Shown one piece after another: positions 35,884 to 47,002 of a stretch of 64,000 nt of DNA. A program made the position numbers and the translations under genes. The notes under the pieces were generated by a model that did no database searches, was not told the DNA's origin, and saw nothing but the letters and a program-made list of their open reading frames with translations. Each line of letters begins with the position of its first letter. Position 1 is the first letter of the stretch. The stretch comes from Pyronema omphalodes (Eukaryota > Ascomycota > Pezizomycetes > Pezizales > Pyronemataceae): the NCBI GenBank assembly GCA_024516155.1, contig JAJJXM010000040.1:496001-560000 (forward strand), written 5' to 3'.

Positions 35884-37049
35884 ATCCCAAGTTGTCCTTA
35901 CGGGGCGACGCATTTTCCGCAGGTTTTCAGTCATAAGATAATGTCGTTTTGTACCAGCTTGTCAAAGCTCTTTATTCGTATTATTCGTCAGTCCCTCTGA
36001 CGTGCAAGAGTTATTACGATGATGTTCCAGTTCTGTTACACATGATCAGCCCTATGCATTCTATGCATGCTAAAATGGCGTTGATGCAGGGTTGACAGGG
36101 TTGACAGGGTTGTTCTGCGCATGCATCCTGGGCACTGGAATATGTATGTGTGGTTGGCTATTTCTGGGGCTAAACAGTACTTACCAAAAAAAACTTTTAA
36201 TAATTACAGTAGTTCGGTTAATCTTGAAACGTCTTGTTTTCGGCAGTTACGCAATTATTGATTTTTTTTGAAAAAAAAATTGAAATAAAGCACTCTATAT
36301 TACATTGGAGGACCCAAATCCCAAAAACAGTCTGATGATACCCATTGAAAAAGATTCCGTATACAATCAGATAGCTAACTTGCGCGACCCAGCTCGTGCT
36401 TACCTTTTTAATAGTTTCATATATACCCCATATGTAATGGAACCAATTATCAGGCTATGGATAAGGTATCATCAATTTTATTCCATGTAGGCAGCCCGTC
36501 AGTTAGCCGAAATCGTTATATCATTCCAGGCGGTGCATGTATTTTACTCCCAGAACAATCACGTATCGTAATTTACTCCAGAAACTAAAGCAAGACGCAT
36601 GTCAGATTCGGGGGTGTTCATACTCTTTTCTTGGGTATACTCCACCTTAATAGCTGCTATGGCCTAATTGCGCCACTGGGGTTTATACCACAAAAGTTAC
36701 ATCATAAACAATCACTATAGTCTAGAAATATATTGTAATTCTCGGTTTCGGCATTAATTTCGAACACAATGAAATTTTTACGTTCTCGAAAAGCTTGTCG
36801 ATTCGAGATAAAGAGGGATTGAAAGTAAACTACCAAAATTTAATACTCGTGCCTAAAGATGGTGACTAGCGCCATCATCCTTGGGTACGAGTAACGCAAA
36901 AATGAAATGTTTTGAGTAAAAAACGCTGGAACGGGTATCCTTTTACTAATTCCCAACTTTCCTGATTGGGATGTCCTATCTTCATAGTTCTGGGTAATCA
37001 GGAAGCAAAGAGGGCGGATGCCTCCCTCCTCCCTCCCAAACTTCTTCCC
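35884..37049. other. Intergenic; second hairpin copy
   Basis: AT-rich DNA containing GTTGACAGG repeats near 36091-36111 and the imperfect hairpin at 36845-36892. No gene recognised. Confidence 0.5.
36845..36892. repeat. Imperfect inverted repeat (hairpin element, copy B)
   Basis: The left arm begins ACTCGTGCCTAAAGATGGTG, the same as copy A at 17774, and the right arm GCCATCATCCTTGGGTACGAG carries about four mismatches. Both copies are followed by TAAC. Confidence 0.8.
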
Positions 37050-38738
37050 CTAAGCCTGCTCCTGTACCTTCTCAACCCCCTCCATCTCCCTCCAAATCAG
37101 CTCATTAAACTCCCTCGACCTATCCAAATAAACCTGATGCCCAGCTCCCACAATCTCCACAAACCCCGCCATACCCTCCAACTGCCTAATTCTCCCCACC
37201 ATTCTCTTCCCCGCCTCGGGATCCATCCAATCCTCCTCTCCATAAACCCAAACACTGGGAATCCCCCTCTCCACCAAATCCTCCACAGCATCACACAACG
37301 GCTTCTTTATCACCACTCCTGCGTCCGCTAGATAACAAAGCGCAGAATCACCCCCAACACCTTCTTGTAGTAGACGCAGAGTATACTGGAATAGCCATGC
37401 ACTTTCCTCTGGGCTACCAAGATCGGAAAGTCGCTTTGACATCCAGGATGCTACAGGATGCGGAAGGGAGAAGAAGGAGGTCATGGGTGCGAGTTTGGGG
37501 AGGAGGAAAGGGGGGATGATTTGGTGGCGCATAGAGAGGGATAGAGGGCGGTGAAACCAGGGTTTATGGACATATGTTGTTGGAACTGTGGTGTGGTGGC
37601 CGGTGTCTGTGGTGCTTAAACTAGAGGAGCTGGCGGGCGTGGAGGAAACAGGTGGACGGCTGGGGATTAGTTTCTCGACTCCAACGGGGGAAACCATGAT
37701 GAGTTTGTTTACGGCGTGAGGATACTTTAGGGCATATCTCATGCCAAGATATCCTCCAAACGAATGCCCTATTCGTTAAGATCAGCCTTCATCTCCCCAT
37801 CCTCAGAAATATTCAATACCGAGAAAGAAAAAATACATACCAACCAACATAAACTTCTTATCTTCCCCCAGTCGTTTTATCCTCCATTCTTCAAGCCTAT
37901 CAATAAACTTCCATTCAATCTCCCTGATTCTTTCATCTTCCCGAGTTTCTTTCGGTTTCATATCAGGCCTACTTGATCGCCCCATTCCGATCCAATCGAC
38001 CGCATATACCCCCCATCCCGGCTTCCTTGAAAGTGGTTCTAGGTTTCGGTAGAAATATGCCAAACCTGCCATGGCACCATGGAGAAGGACTAGGTGGTGT
38101 TTTATTTGCGCTTTGGACCCATGGTATACTAAGATTTCGTTTAAAACTCGGGGTGTTCCGGTTTTGTATTCGGATTCAAAGTCTTCGTATGTGGGATTGG
38201 GAAGATTGGGGCTTTTGGTATTGTTGACGGGTGAAGATGTGGGGGATGATAAGTTTACAGAGGCTTCATGGGAGGTTGGAATTTGTGGTTTTTTGAGGCC
38301 TAGATTTATTAAGGCCTTTTCAGCAGTGCGGAGGTTTGCATTTTCAGCGGTGCGTAAGTCGGGTTCTTTGGAGGTTTGATTTTCGGTGTTTTCCGTGTTT
38401 TCGGCAGTTTTGGTATCGGCATACTTAAATTCCCCGAGATTCTAAGACAAAGAAGGGATTAGTAGAGGGTCATTTTTCGGGAGACAAAGGAGCTTTAAAG
38501 ATAGAAAATATATGAAGAAATATAAGTAAAGCGAAATATTGATCAGGTACGGTAGGTCCAAAACAGCAATAGTCTACACCAACTAATATTTAGTCGACAC
38601 TGGCTATTGTAATGAACGAAAAATGTCGATTCCCGCCTTTGAGAGGGGAATATCACGTACTTTAGGGACTTTAAAACCGCGGTCTTTAGAGGAAGGATAT
38701 CCGACTGGCCTGGGTTTTTCTGCTTTTCTGCTGTTCAT
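37050..38738 (-). CDS. Alpha/beta hydrolase, ABHD4/ABHD5-Cld1-Ict1 family
   Basis: Exons 38738-38661, 38441-37841 and 37768-37050 give 465 residues. The family core is present: HHLVLLHGAMAGLAYFYRNL, then DWIGMGRSSRP, then a helix with FIDRLEEWRIKR. The nucleophile elbow GHSFGGYLGMRYALKYPHA (Ser near residue 229) is rebuilt exactly across the 72-base intron. The acid lies in GEEDWMD, and the terminal motif GAGHQVYLD fits H-x4-D. Fungal members include the mitochondrial cardiolipin-specific phospholipase Cld1 and the acyltransferase-like Ict1; the sequence does not decide between them. The oxyanion-side motif reads HGAMAG in place of the usual HGYGAG. A TAE-N/LRTAE repeat fills residues of about 35-65. 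The first intron, at 219 bases, is long for this window, so the 26-residue first exon is less certain. Confidence 0.84.
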
Positions 38739-39468
38739 TTGCCAATCTTAAACTTGTAGACAATGGATGCGGCTTTCTTTTTCTTGTCGTTTATCTGGAT
38801 AGTAAAAAGAAATCGTCGAAGAATTAGCTGTTGTAGATACCATCAAGGCATCAAGCTACATATGTTGTAACATTGTTCGTAATGACAACCGCAGCCGTCC
38901 ACGAGGCATGAAGCGTGGCGCAGTTGCAGCGAATTGTTAGAGTGCAGTTCACATGTGACACATTCACGACCTTGCCAAGCCAGTTCCAATGACTAAGTGC
39001 GGTACGCTATCCTGATTCATAATTCTTTAAATTGCGCCTTTAACACAGCCCTACCGGAGGACTTAGGCGAGGCTGGTAGAAGCCGAAATGAGAAATCTTG
39101 TCAATACGTCATTGAAAGGGGTTTCATTCATCATCACTCATTCGCGTCCGACGCGTTATGACAGCCAATTGGCGTTTACTTTTTCTTCTGTCCTGCGTCA
39201 AAACTGTGAGGTTCGAAAAAATCTTGTGTAACCATGGTCTCCGCTGGGGCCAGGCCAGCTCGCTTAGCCAAGCCTGCTTGCGGCTCTCGTGCGTGCTGGC
39301 CTGAGCTGTATATGGAACTTCCAGACCAACGTTCCCATCCAGCACGAACTCACGACATCATCCCGACGCCATGCGGATATATCAGTGAGCGTTCACCAAG
39401 TCGGAAACCGAAGCGCGCGCGCATTATTACGCATATAGATATTTCTCACCTCCGACAGCATCCCTATA
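38739..39468. promoter_or_regulatory. Divergent region between the hydrolase and spo7
   Basis: A 730-base region between oppositely directed start codons. The spo7 side is C-rich with GATATATC at about 39374. No other gene seen; frames at 39124-39345 and 39234-39521 look like non-coding overlap. Confidence 0.45.
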
Positions 39469-40671
39469 ATGCCTTCCATGACCACGAGTATGGATACCTC
39501 CGACCTAGACCTATTAGTTAAAGGGTCTCTACCCAGCGGCTCACCTCCCGCGCAGCCCGAACCTCCCGCGCAACCCAAAGACCCACTCGAAGCAGCGCCC
39601 TCTTCACCGTCACAAATCTACCTCAACCTGCTCATTCTCGAAGCCTCGTTACGAAGCCAGTACCTAAACCATCTTGCCCGCCGTCGCAAATTCACCTTCT
39701 TCCTCATCCTCCTGTTCCTCTGGATCGCCTTCTTCTACTACCGTTTCTTCATCCTAGGCGGATCACCTTACTACTATTTCTCCCTCTTTGAGAAGCTAGG
39801 TCTTGGGGGTGGTGTGGGTACAGGAGTTCTCTACTACGCCACAGGTCTCTACCACAAAACCATCGTTGAACCGCGCCGCTTCGTCGCCATTGCAAATCGG
39901 GGTATCCGCGGCTTCAATGTCAAGTTGGTCAAGCAGCCACTATCTTATAAAGAATGGATCAACTGGTGGTGGGATTGGTACACCTTCCGTGCACCCCCCG
40001 CACCACCCGTTGCGCCAACTCCAGCTTCCCGTCGCCTCTCCGCCAACACACGCCGTCCTGTTATTCCCCCGGTGATGGGGCACCGTCATAGCGGTTCTTT
40101 CTCTTCCGCCCAGGCCCAGCGTCCTGTGGTGAAGCCGGGTCCTAATACCGATGATGACGACGATGACGATGAGGTGGAGGAGTATCTTCCTGGCGGATTA
40201 CATATCAAGCTCGTAATCATGCCAAAGGGGTTTTCTCCCGATTTTCGGGAAGGGTGGGAGGTGTATCGTACCGAGTACTGGGATAAAGAAAACGAGGCTA
40301 GAGCACTTCGCCGGGAGGAGATAAAGCGGAACCGGCATAAGATTACACCTACAAAATCCGCGACAGCAGAAGTAAAGGTTAGACATAGCTCTATATCGCT
40401 ACGGAATAGAACACCAACGCCAGATCCCGAGTCAAAGCCAGTTACTGGAAGACCACGCAGAGGTAGTACGGCGAGTTTGAAAAGAAGAAGCTTGCCGGGA
40501 ATGTCCGGGGTGGCAGGTGTTTCAAGGGCTAGTACCCCGGGAGATATTTCTGATTCTGGGAGCACGACAAGCGCGTTAGGGGAGGGAAAGAATAGGACAC
40601 CGCGAAAGACTGGCAAGGGAAGGGGGAAGAAGAGAGCACCCAGGAATGATGAGAGTGCGGTGGATGATTAA
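39469..40671 (+). CDS. spo7: Spo7-like regulatory subunit of the Nem1-Spo7 phosphatase
   Basis: A single exon of 400 residues; a second Met four codons in is an equally possible start. A Pro-rich N-terminus leads to the Spo7 signature YLNLLILEASLRSQYLNHLA (about 51-70). A basic RRRK precedes transmembrane helix 1 (FTFFLILLFLWIAFFYYRFF, 75-94), and a second hydrophobic segment lies at about 106-128. The cytosolic core includes NRGIRGFNVKLVKQPLSY and INWWWDWYTF. An Asp run near residue 228 precedes GGLHIKLVIMPKGFSPDFRE, another conserved block. The tail is basic and Ser/Thr-rich. Spo7 binds Nem1 in the nuclear envelope/ER; the complex dephosphorylates lipin (Pah1) and steers phosphatidate towards triacylglycerol. 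The extended basic tail is longer than in yeast, which is usual for filamentous fungi. Confidence 0.88.
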   Translation: MPSMTTSMDTSDLDLLVKGSLPSGSPPAQPEPPAQPKDPLEAAPSSPSQIYLNLLILEASLRSQYLNHLARRRKFTFFLILLFLWIAFFYYRFFILGGSPYYYFSLFEKLGLGGGVGTGVLYYATGLYHKTIVEPRRFVAIANRGIRGFNVKLVKQPLSYKEWINWWWDWYTFRAPPAPPVAPTPASRRLSANTRRPVIPPVMGHRHSGSFSSAQAQRPVVKPGPNTDDDDDDDEVEEYLPGGLHIKLVIMPKGFSPDFREGWEVYRTEYWDKENEARALRREEIKRNRHKITPTKSATAEVKVRHSSISLRNRTPTPDPESKPVTGRPRRGSTASLKRRSLPGMSGVAGVSRASTPGDISDSGSTTSALGEGKNRTPRKTGKGRGKKRAPRNDESAVDD

Positions 40672-42372
40672 GAGGGATATAGGATAAACGGAACTTTTGT
40701 AATTATAATTTTTTTGTCGGACTTTGTTGATATAGAGCGTAAAGCGAAAGTGATGGGGAGGATTATACCAGGAATGGAAAGATTAGGATTATTACTTTTG
40801 AAATACATCTCATTGATGAATATAAACGGTACACATTGAGTCTGATATCCCTTGAAAGCTCTTATTTCATGTATTTGATAACCCATTTCCCGAGACGTTT
40901 GAACACATTTCTATACCTCTTGAGAGTGTTGCAACCTGCGACATTTAACGCCATTGCCCAGTGTCATCACGTGCTCCATACTACTAGTACTACATACTGT
41001 GCTCAATCACCATTGCCGTCATCACCAAACCCTTCAAACCTTCTTCTTGAGCTACTCCATCTCCATATACATCAAAAACTAATTTCACGTAAGTTTCACA
41101 AATGATGATGAAAGATTACGACGTTCACTAACAGTTGGTGAAATCGCTCAAATGTTCGTGTTTACACAAGAATCTCATGGGGCCTAGATACAATCCTCGA
41201 TATTTAAATTAATATCCCGGTTCCGCAGCCCGCATTTTGACGTCAATTATCAGACCATGGAATCGGAATCCGTATCAGAGACGTCATGGAGTAACGGCAA
41301 TGATCTGCTTTACTCATGGCTCCAGGTACAATTACTCTTCCTGTTGGTATTGCGGAGACATTAGAGTTCGGGAAGAGATTGCGCATGGAACCGTTCCATT
41401 CGTTCATTGATCAAGGATTCTCGGGCACCATGCACAGCGTTCCCGGGTGCTCTTGGTCGCCGAACTGCTCATCAACGCTCGCGCCGAGGAAATGCTTATT
41501 CTCCATGGACAGTCCTGGGCGAAACCTTCGATATCCCTTGGCAAACAGATAAGGGTGCCCAAGCTGTCGCTACCAAATTTATGCTTCGCCGGGTCCTTCG
41601 CCGAGCCGTACTGTTCTAAGGGTTCCCGGGCTTCTTCTCGCCTAAATATTTTCGTTGCATCCCGTAAGCTTGGCAGGGCTTATCTGCGGCCACAACTTTA
41701 TGCGCCGGTCCAATCAACGCGCACGATAAGAGCGCGTAACAATCTCGGGACGACTCGGCTCGTCTCTTCTCCAGATACATACTTCGATACTTCGTATCCG
41801 TTTTGTATCGGATGGGTTACTTCTCAATTCTGCTTTAATTTACCCTAATTCATACCCATCGGATGAGTAAACCTCACGATGACGGCTAGCTAGGGAATTT
41901 CCCCGAATAACCAACAGACTCATTAGTACCCGCCGGTATGGCATCCGGAACAGCTCTAATGCAAAGCGGGAACTTTGCGCATGCGACGACTAAACCCCAG
42001 CTTTGAGATATGAATATCTCAAGGCAAGGAGCTGGGGATGCGCAACGTATGGACAGGGCAACCCTTATCATTCACAGCGGGTTCGGCGAGTAACACAATC
42101 ATAACAAGCCTCGAGTAATTGATCCCCGCGATCAGTATTCCGATCCTACAGCCCGGTCACTTTCGCACCGGGACGAGATATCGAAGATGATAATGCAGAG
42201 ACCCTGGTGCCGTGTCTTATCCTACACCTACCAATATCTATTTTACCGTAGGAATTGAGGTTGCACAAAGGAAAATAAATAAAGCTTCTCAATGCCCTGG
42301 AAATTGGATTTTCTCCATCAGGGATTTCAACAGCAACAGTACTTCCAACTTCAGAAGACGGAATAAATCAAC
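40672..42372. other. Intergenic upstream of the urea transporter
   Basis: No credible gene. The frame at 41447-41848 overlaps others without features. A strong hairpin lies at 41995-42037. The last 150 bases are the probable leader of the Dur3-like gene. Confidence 0.5.
41995..42037. repeat. Interrupted inverted repeat
   Basis: CCCCAGCT with TTGAGATAT on the left pairs with ATATCTCAA and AGCTGGGG on the right. The loop is 2 bases and one side has a 7-base bulge (GGCAAGG). It could fold as a hairpin, but its role is unknown. Confidence 0.75.
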
Positions 42373-44534
42373 ATGGATAACGTCATACATTCAGCAGATC
42401 CACCGCTGAGTCAAGCATTTGGCTATGGAATTGTATTAGGACTTGGAGCAGCTTTTGCTTTGGGAATGATTGCTACTACTTGGGCTTTGAAACGGTAATT
42501 TTTCTACATTTCCACCTTCCTATAATGAAATTACTGACCAATGTCTGCAGATACCAAAATGAAGTCCAAACCGCCGAGATGTTTTCCACCGCTGGCCGCA
42601 CAGTAAAAACTGGCCTAGTAGCCTCAGCCGTAGTTTCATCCTGGACCTGGTTCGTCACAGACCCTATCTATTTCTTCTCCTGCCTTAACTAACTCGCCCC
42701 CAGGGCCGCAACTCTCCTTCAATCTTCTGGCATCGCCTACCGTTATGGTGTCTCGGGGCCTTTCTGGTACGCCAGTGGAGCCACTGTCCAAATCCTCCTC
42801 TTTGCCACTCTCGCCATCGAACTCAAGCGTCGGGCACCAAATGCACACACCTTCCTAGAAGTTATTAAAGCTCGCTATGGCACTGTAACCCACTGCGTCT
42901 TCATGATGTTTGGACTTTTCACCAACATTTTGGTCACAGCTATGTTACTAACCGGAGGGTCCGCCGTGGTAACCTTCTTAACCGGCATGCCTACCGCTGC
43001 CGCTTGTTTCCTTCTTCCTTTGGGGGTGATTATTTATACCCTCTTTGGAGGCATCAAGGCAACTTTTTTGACCGATTATGTTCACACCGTTATCATCCTT
43101 GCGATCATCTTCATTTTCGCTTTTACCACTTACGCTACTTCGGATATCCTTGGATCTCCTGGGGCGGTTTGGGATGCGTTACAAGCTGCGTCTGCTAGAC
43201 ACCCTGTAGAGGGAAATGCAGGTGGCAGTTACCTCACCATGCGCTCAAGAGAGGGCGCAATCTTCTTTGTCATCAACATCGTTGGAAACTTCGGCACTGT
43301 ATTCTGCGACAACGGATACTACAACAAGGCCATCGCTGCCTCGCCCGTTTCTGCTCTTCCCGGTTACGTCCTTGGAGGATTGAGCTGGTTCGCAATCCCC
43401 TGGTTAGCCGCCACCACTATGGGTCTGGCCTGTCTTGCCTTAGAAACCCATCCTTCATTCCCCGGATTCCCGCTTCGCATGTCAGATCACGAAGTCACCT
43501 CTGGCTTAGTTCTCCCCAATGCCGCCGTTGCACTTCTAGGAAAGGGGGGTGCAGCATGCACTCTACTATTAATCTTCATGGCTGTCACCTCCGCCTCCTC
43601 CGCCGAGTTGATCGCCGTTTCATCAATCGCCACCTACGACTGTTACCAAACCTACATCAACCCCAAAGCCTCCGGAAAGAAGTTAATCTACATGTCACAC
43701 TGCTGCGTAATCATCTTTGGCTTCGCTATGGCGGCTTTTTCTACTGCGTTGTACTATATCGGTGTTTCAATGGGCTACCTTTACCTATTGATGGGTGTCA
43801 TCGTCTCCTCCGCTGTACTACCGGCATCCTTGACTTTGCTCTGGAAGAAACAGAATGTTTACGCTGCTACCCTATCACCGGTGTTGGGACTTGCTTGTTC
43901 CCTTACCTCGTGGTTGGTTACGACTAAGATTATGTATGGCGAAATTACCGTCGAAACCTCGGGACAAAACAACCCTATGCTTGCAGGAAACGTCACTGCA
44001 CTTTTGTCTCCTGTGGTGTTTGTTCCGTTGTTTACCTATGCATTTGGAGCCGATGATTACGATTACGAAAGCATGCGGGCAATCCGCTGTTCACCCGACG
44101 ACGAGTCTGAAAATCCTTCTGGATCCATAACACCCTCATCTAACGCACCACTCCCCGGATCCGCCGAAGAAGAAGCGGAAAAGAAAACCCTCGACAGGGC
44201 CGCCTTTATCTCCCGATTGATCACAATAATCATGACGGCTGTTTTACTTATTCTTTGGCCAATGCCCTTGTATGGAACTGGATATATTTTTAGTAAGAAG
44301 TTCTTTACTGGATGGGTTTCGGTGGGTATTATTTGGCTGTTTTTTACTTCGGCGTTTGTAGGAGTGTACCCTCTGTGGGAGGGAAGAAAGAGTTGTGTTA
44401 ACACTTTCCGGGGATTGTGGAGGGATATTACGGGTAGGAAGAAGACGGTGGAGGGTGTTGTGGGTTATAGTACTCCGACTAGTGATGGGAGTGTTAAGGA
44501 GGAGAAAGTAGATGTGGAAGCAGTAAAGGCTTGA
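42373..44534 (+). CDS. Dur3-type urea/polyamine transporter (sodium:solute symporter family)
   Basis: Exons 42373-42494, 42551-42649 and 42704-44534 give 683 residues, the usual Dur3 size. The N-terminus holds AFGYGIVLGLGAAFALGMIA. After intron 1 comes the Dur3 motif EMFSTAGRTVKTGLVASAVV, and SWTWAATLLQSSGIAYRYG is rebuilt across intron 2. Further signatures are FLEVIKARYGT, LLTGGSAVVTFLTGMPTAAA, GNFGTVFCDNGYYNKAIAAS, WFAIPWLAATTMGL and a helix rich in small residues, AVTSASSAELIAVSSIATYD. About fifteen membrane helices are expected. The family takes up urea by proton symport at the plasma membrane and is controlled by nitrogen source. The second intron uses the weak donor GTTCGT. The tail is short and charged. 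Substrate range cannot be read from the sequence. Confidence 0.92.
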
Positions 44535-44979
44535 GGTGGATGAGATGAATGGAGAGGCCTATGACATGGAGATAAAGGATTGAGAGGACCTCTTTGATAG
44601 CATGATGTGATGATCTGTATATATACATGTACTTACTACGAACTCAATTTACTTTGTTTTGATGAACCTGGATTATTAGTGCTTGTTTAACAAAATGTGA
44701 ATGTTTATTTGCCGAAAGCGAGTTGACGAATGTTTACATGCCTGGTAGAGTGTTGTCATGGTACACACCGCAAACTCGGGTTGCAACACTATGTCTACTT
44801 AGCACCGCTATGACCAATTAACTCCACTAGTGAGGTAGGTAAACACTTTAATTTTTGGTTTCATACGCCGCTCATAAAATATTCACCATCGCTCCGCAAC
44901 TTATTTAAAAACTCCGTAAATCAGAAATGACATTTACCGTTGGGTATTTGTTATATATTGTGTAAAGTAAACACATAGA
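44535..44979. other. Intergenic, 3' flank of the urea transporter
   Basis: AT-rich DNA with probable 3' UTR of the Dur3-like gene. No gene or repeat recognised before the palindrome arm begins at 44980. Confidence 0.5.
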
Positions 44980-45376
44980 CAGCTACGGTCATAGAATCAT
45001 GAATACAACGCATCCCGTCCGCTCTGCGCTATTTAAGCATGATATCGTCCGGCTAGTACTGTCGTGGGTGACCAGACGGGAATCCCGGATACTGTAGTTC
45101 TTTTATTTTTCTTTTGCTCATCTGCAAGGCATGCATCACCAATGATACCCAATTAATCCCCAGCCCCCAGTAACCCTACATCTAATTTCTTTCATTTCAA
45201 TCCTGTCGAGGCCAATTAAACAGATTCAAATCCTCCAATACCCTTATATCTTTACGTTATTTTGGCACGAATCACAGTCAAAACATGTACCCCGTTGTTT
45301 ATTCAATCATTATTGATTATAGATATTATCATAAGTCATTACATTTCATTCCCTCATTCCATCGTAACCGCGCTGC

Positions 45377-45665
45377 TTAGTTCATTCCAATAGCATCCTT
45401 GACCTTGTCAACAATAGTATCCTTCTCACGTCGTGACTTGTCGAACCCCTCCTGGGTGGAAGACTTGGACGAGTCGGGCTGCATCTCGCCAACGGCACCT
45501 AGTGGATGTTAGTAATTACTAAAAAACACACGCGGGATAGGGGAACAAACGGTCGGCGGTGGTGGTGATGTTCTCCTTTGCTTTGTCGATGGTGGACTTG
45601 GAGGAGTCGGGGGTCATCTTCTCGGTGAGACGGTCGGAGAAGGGCTTGCGGAGAGAGTCGGACAT
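45377..45665 (-). CDS. Hsp12-like stress protein, palindrome copy 1
   Basis: Exons 45665-45551 and 45498-45377 encode 78 residues. The start MSDSLRKPFSDRLTEKMTPD matches the Hsp9/Hsp12 family (yeast MSDAGRKGFGEKASEALKPD), followed by SSKSTIDKAKENITTTADR. After the 52-base intron the protein ends with DKVKDAIGMN. Hsp12 proteins are small, unfolded in solution and form amphipathic helices on membranes during heat, osmotic or stationary-phase stress; the role here is by family. It is shorter than yeast Hsp12 (109 residues). The gene is head to head with its near-identical twin at 46714, from which it differs at residue 12 or nearby (Leu here, Ile there). Both splice sites are intact, so it appears functional. 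Confidence 0.88.
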
Positions 45666-45838
45666 GCTGCGGGGTGTTAGCTGGGGGTTTCAGGGAGGAG
45701 AGGGGATATGGGGGGCTTGCTTTGATGGTTTTTGTTTGAGAAGTGCTGTGAGAGTGGTTGTGGTGTTGTGGTGTTGTGGTGATGATAGTATTTGAAACTT
45801 TGTGTTGTTTGATGAGGATCGAAATTCCGAGGGCAGAA

Positions 45839-45843
45839 AGGGG
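45839..45843 (-). promoter_or_regulatory. STRE-like element (AGGGG) upstream of HSP12 copy 1
   Basis: AGGGG followed by GTATTTAAC lies about 175 bases from the start codon and is mirrored at the other copy. AGGGG/CCCCT is the stress-response element bound by Msn2/4-type factors in yeast; its use here is inferred. Confidence 0.4.
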
Positions 45844-45891
45844 GTATTTAACTTCATTCCCATGAGATTGGGAATCTTGATATTCTTAGAA

Positions 45892-46493
45892 CCCATAGTA
45901 CAAGATCTACAAAAGTCAAGATGCTTCGATGCTTCGATGCTACGAAGTCACGATGTCACGATGCCATGACGTATGTATACAGCAGCCTCAGCATGGGTTA
46001 TGATGTGGTGTTGAAGTTCATTCCTCGCTTAAAAAATGCAGGTACAACGTCAACCCCAGAACCTTAGACGGTAGTTGTCCAACCTTCGTGATGACATCAC
46101 ATCCCGCGCTAAAGCGGCGAATCGCGCTAAAGTGCGCTAATAACCAAGGAACCACATCATCGAAAGAGCCGCTATGATGCGTCCCAACCTCTTAGGGGCA
46201 TGCGACAGTTATGGGGCTGAGGAAAGAGACATAAAAAACTGGAATGTTGTTTCTGGCCTGGTTCGGAAGCGAGATTGGGATGCCAAATTTGGCAGGGAAA
46301 ACTTGAGGCGCGCTCGGTTATCTGGAATTACAGACGGGGGTGCAGGGTCTTGGGTGCAAGGTTTGGTAAGCGCGGAGACGTTAACTACACTTCAACACCA
46401 TAATACCTTGACTGTAATAGTGGTGTACATACGTCATGACATCGTGAGGTTGTAATGTCTTGAATTATGACAATCTCGGATCATTACCGTGAA
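45892..46493. other. Spacer between the palindrome arms
   Basis: About 600 bases between the clear arms. Both edges retain degenerate inverted similarity: CATGACGTATGTAT near 45965 pairs with TACATACGTCATGAC near 46423, and GGTGTTGAAGTTC near 46010 with the complement of ACTTCAACACC near 46388. The unique centre is therefore only about 360 bases. A GATGCTTC/ACGATGTC short repeat lies at 45920-45965. No gene seen. Confidence 0.65.
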
Positions 46494-46540
46494 TTCTAAG
46501 AATATCAAGATTCCCAATCTCATGGGAATGAAGTTAAATA

Positions 46541-46545
46541 CCCCT
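46541..46545 (+). promoter_or_regulatory. STRE-like element (CCCCT) upstream of HSP12 copy 2
   Basis: CCCCT directly after AAGTTAAATA, about 170 bases before the start codon, in the mirrored position to copy 1. A candidate stress-response site. Confidence 0.4.
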
Positions 46546-46713
46546 TTCTGCCCTCAAAATTCCGATTCTCATCAAACAACACAAAGCATCAACACACTCA
46601 TAACCACAACACCACAACCACTCTCACGACACTTCTCAAACAAAACACCATAACGCAAGTCCCCCCCTCCCCAATTAGCCCTCTCTTTAAACCCCCAGCT
46701 AACAACCCGCAGC

Positions 46714-47002
46714 ATGTCCGACTCACTCCGCAAGCCCTTCTCCGACCGTATCACCGAGAAGATGACCCCCGACTCCTCCAAGTCCACCATCGACAAAGCC
46801 AAGGAGAACATCACCACCACCGCCGACCGTTTGTTCCCCTATCCCTCGTGTGTTCTTTAGGAATTACTAACATCCATCAGGTGCCGTTGGCGAGATGCAG
46901 CCCGACTCGTCCAAGTCTTCCACCCAGGAGGGGTTCGACAAGTCACGTCGCGAGAAGGATACTATTGTTGACAAGGTCAAGGACGCTATTGGAATGAACT
47001 AA
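46714..47002 (+). CDS. Hsp12-like stress protein, palindrome copy 2
   Basis: Exons 46714-46828 and 46881-47002 encode 78 residues: MSDSLRKPFSDRITEKMTPD, then SSKSTIDKAKENITTTADR, and after the 52-base intron (donor GTTTGT, acceptor ATCAG) AVGEMQPDSSKSSTQEGFDK and REKDTIVDKVKDAIGMN. The paired PDSSKS blocks around the intron suggest an old internal duplication, as in other Hsp12 proteins. It is the twin of the gene at 45377-45665, transcribed away from it. The same membrane-protecting stress role is inferred from the family. Intact frame and splice sites argue against a dead copy. Confidence 0.9.

Larger units (their letters stand above)
44980..45891. repeat. Left arm of a palindromic gene duplication
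   Basis: This segment is the reverse complement of 46494-47404. A 60-base test block (45001-45060 against the region of 47322-47381) differs at a single position. The arm includes the whole HSP12-like gene, its 3' flank and its upstream region. Similarity is highest outside the gene and weaker between the start codon and about 170 bases upstream. Degenerate inverted similarity continues inwards to about 46020. Confidence 0.92.

Noticed and set aside
58..40671. A lipid-metabolism gene cluster (csf1, hydrolase, spo7)
   Set aside because: The genes are tens of kilobases apart with unrelated genes between; shared theme only.
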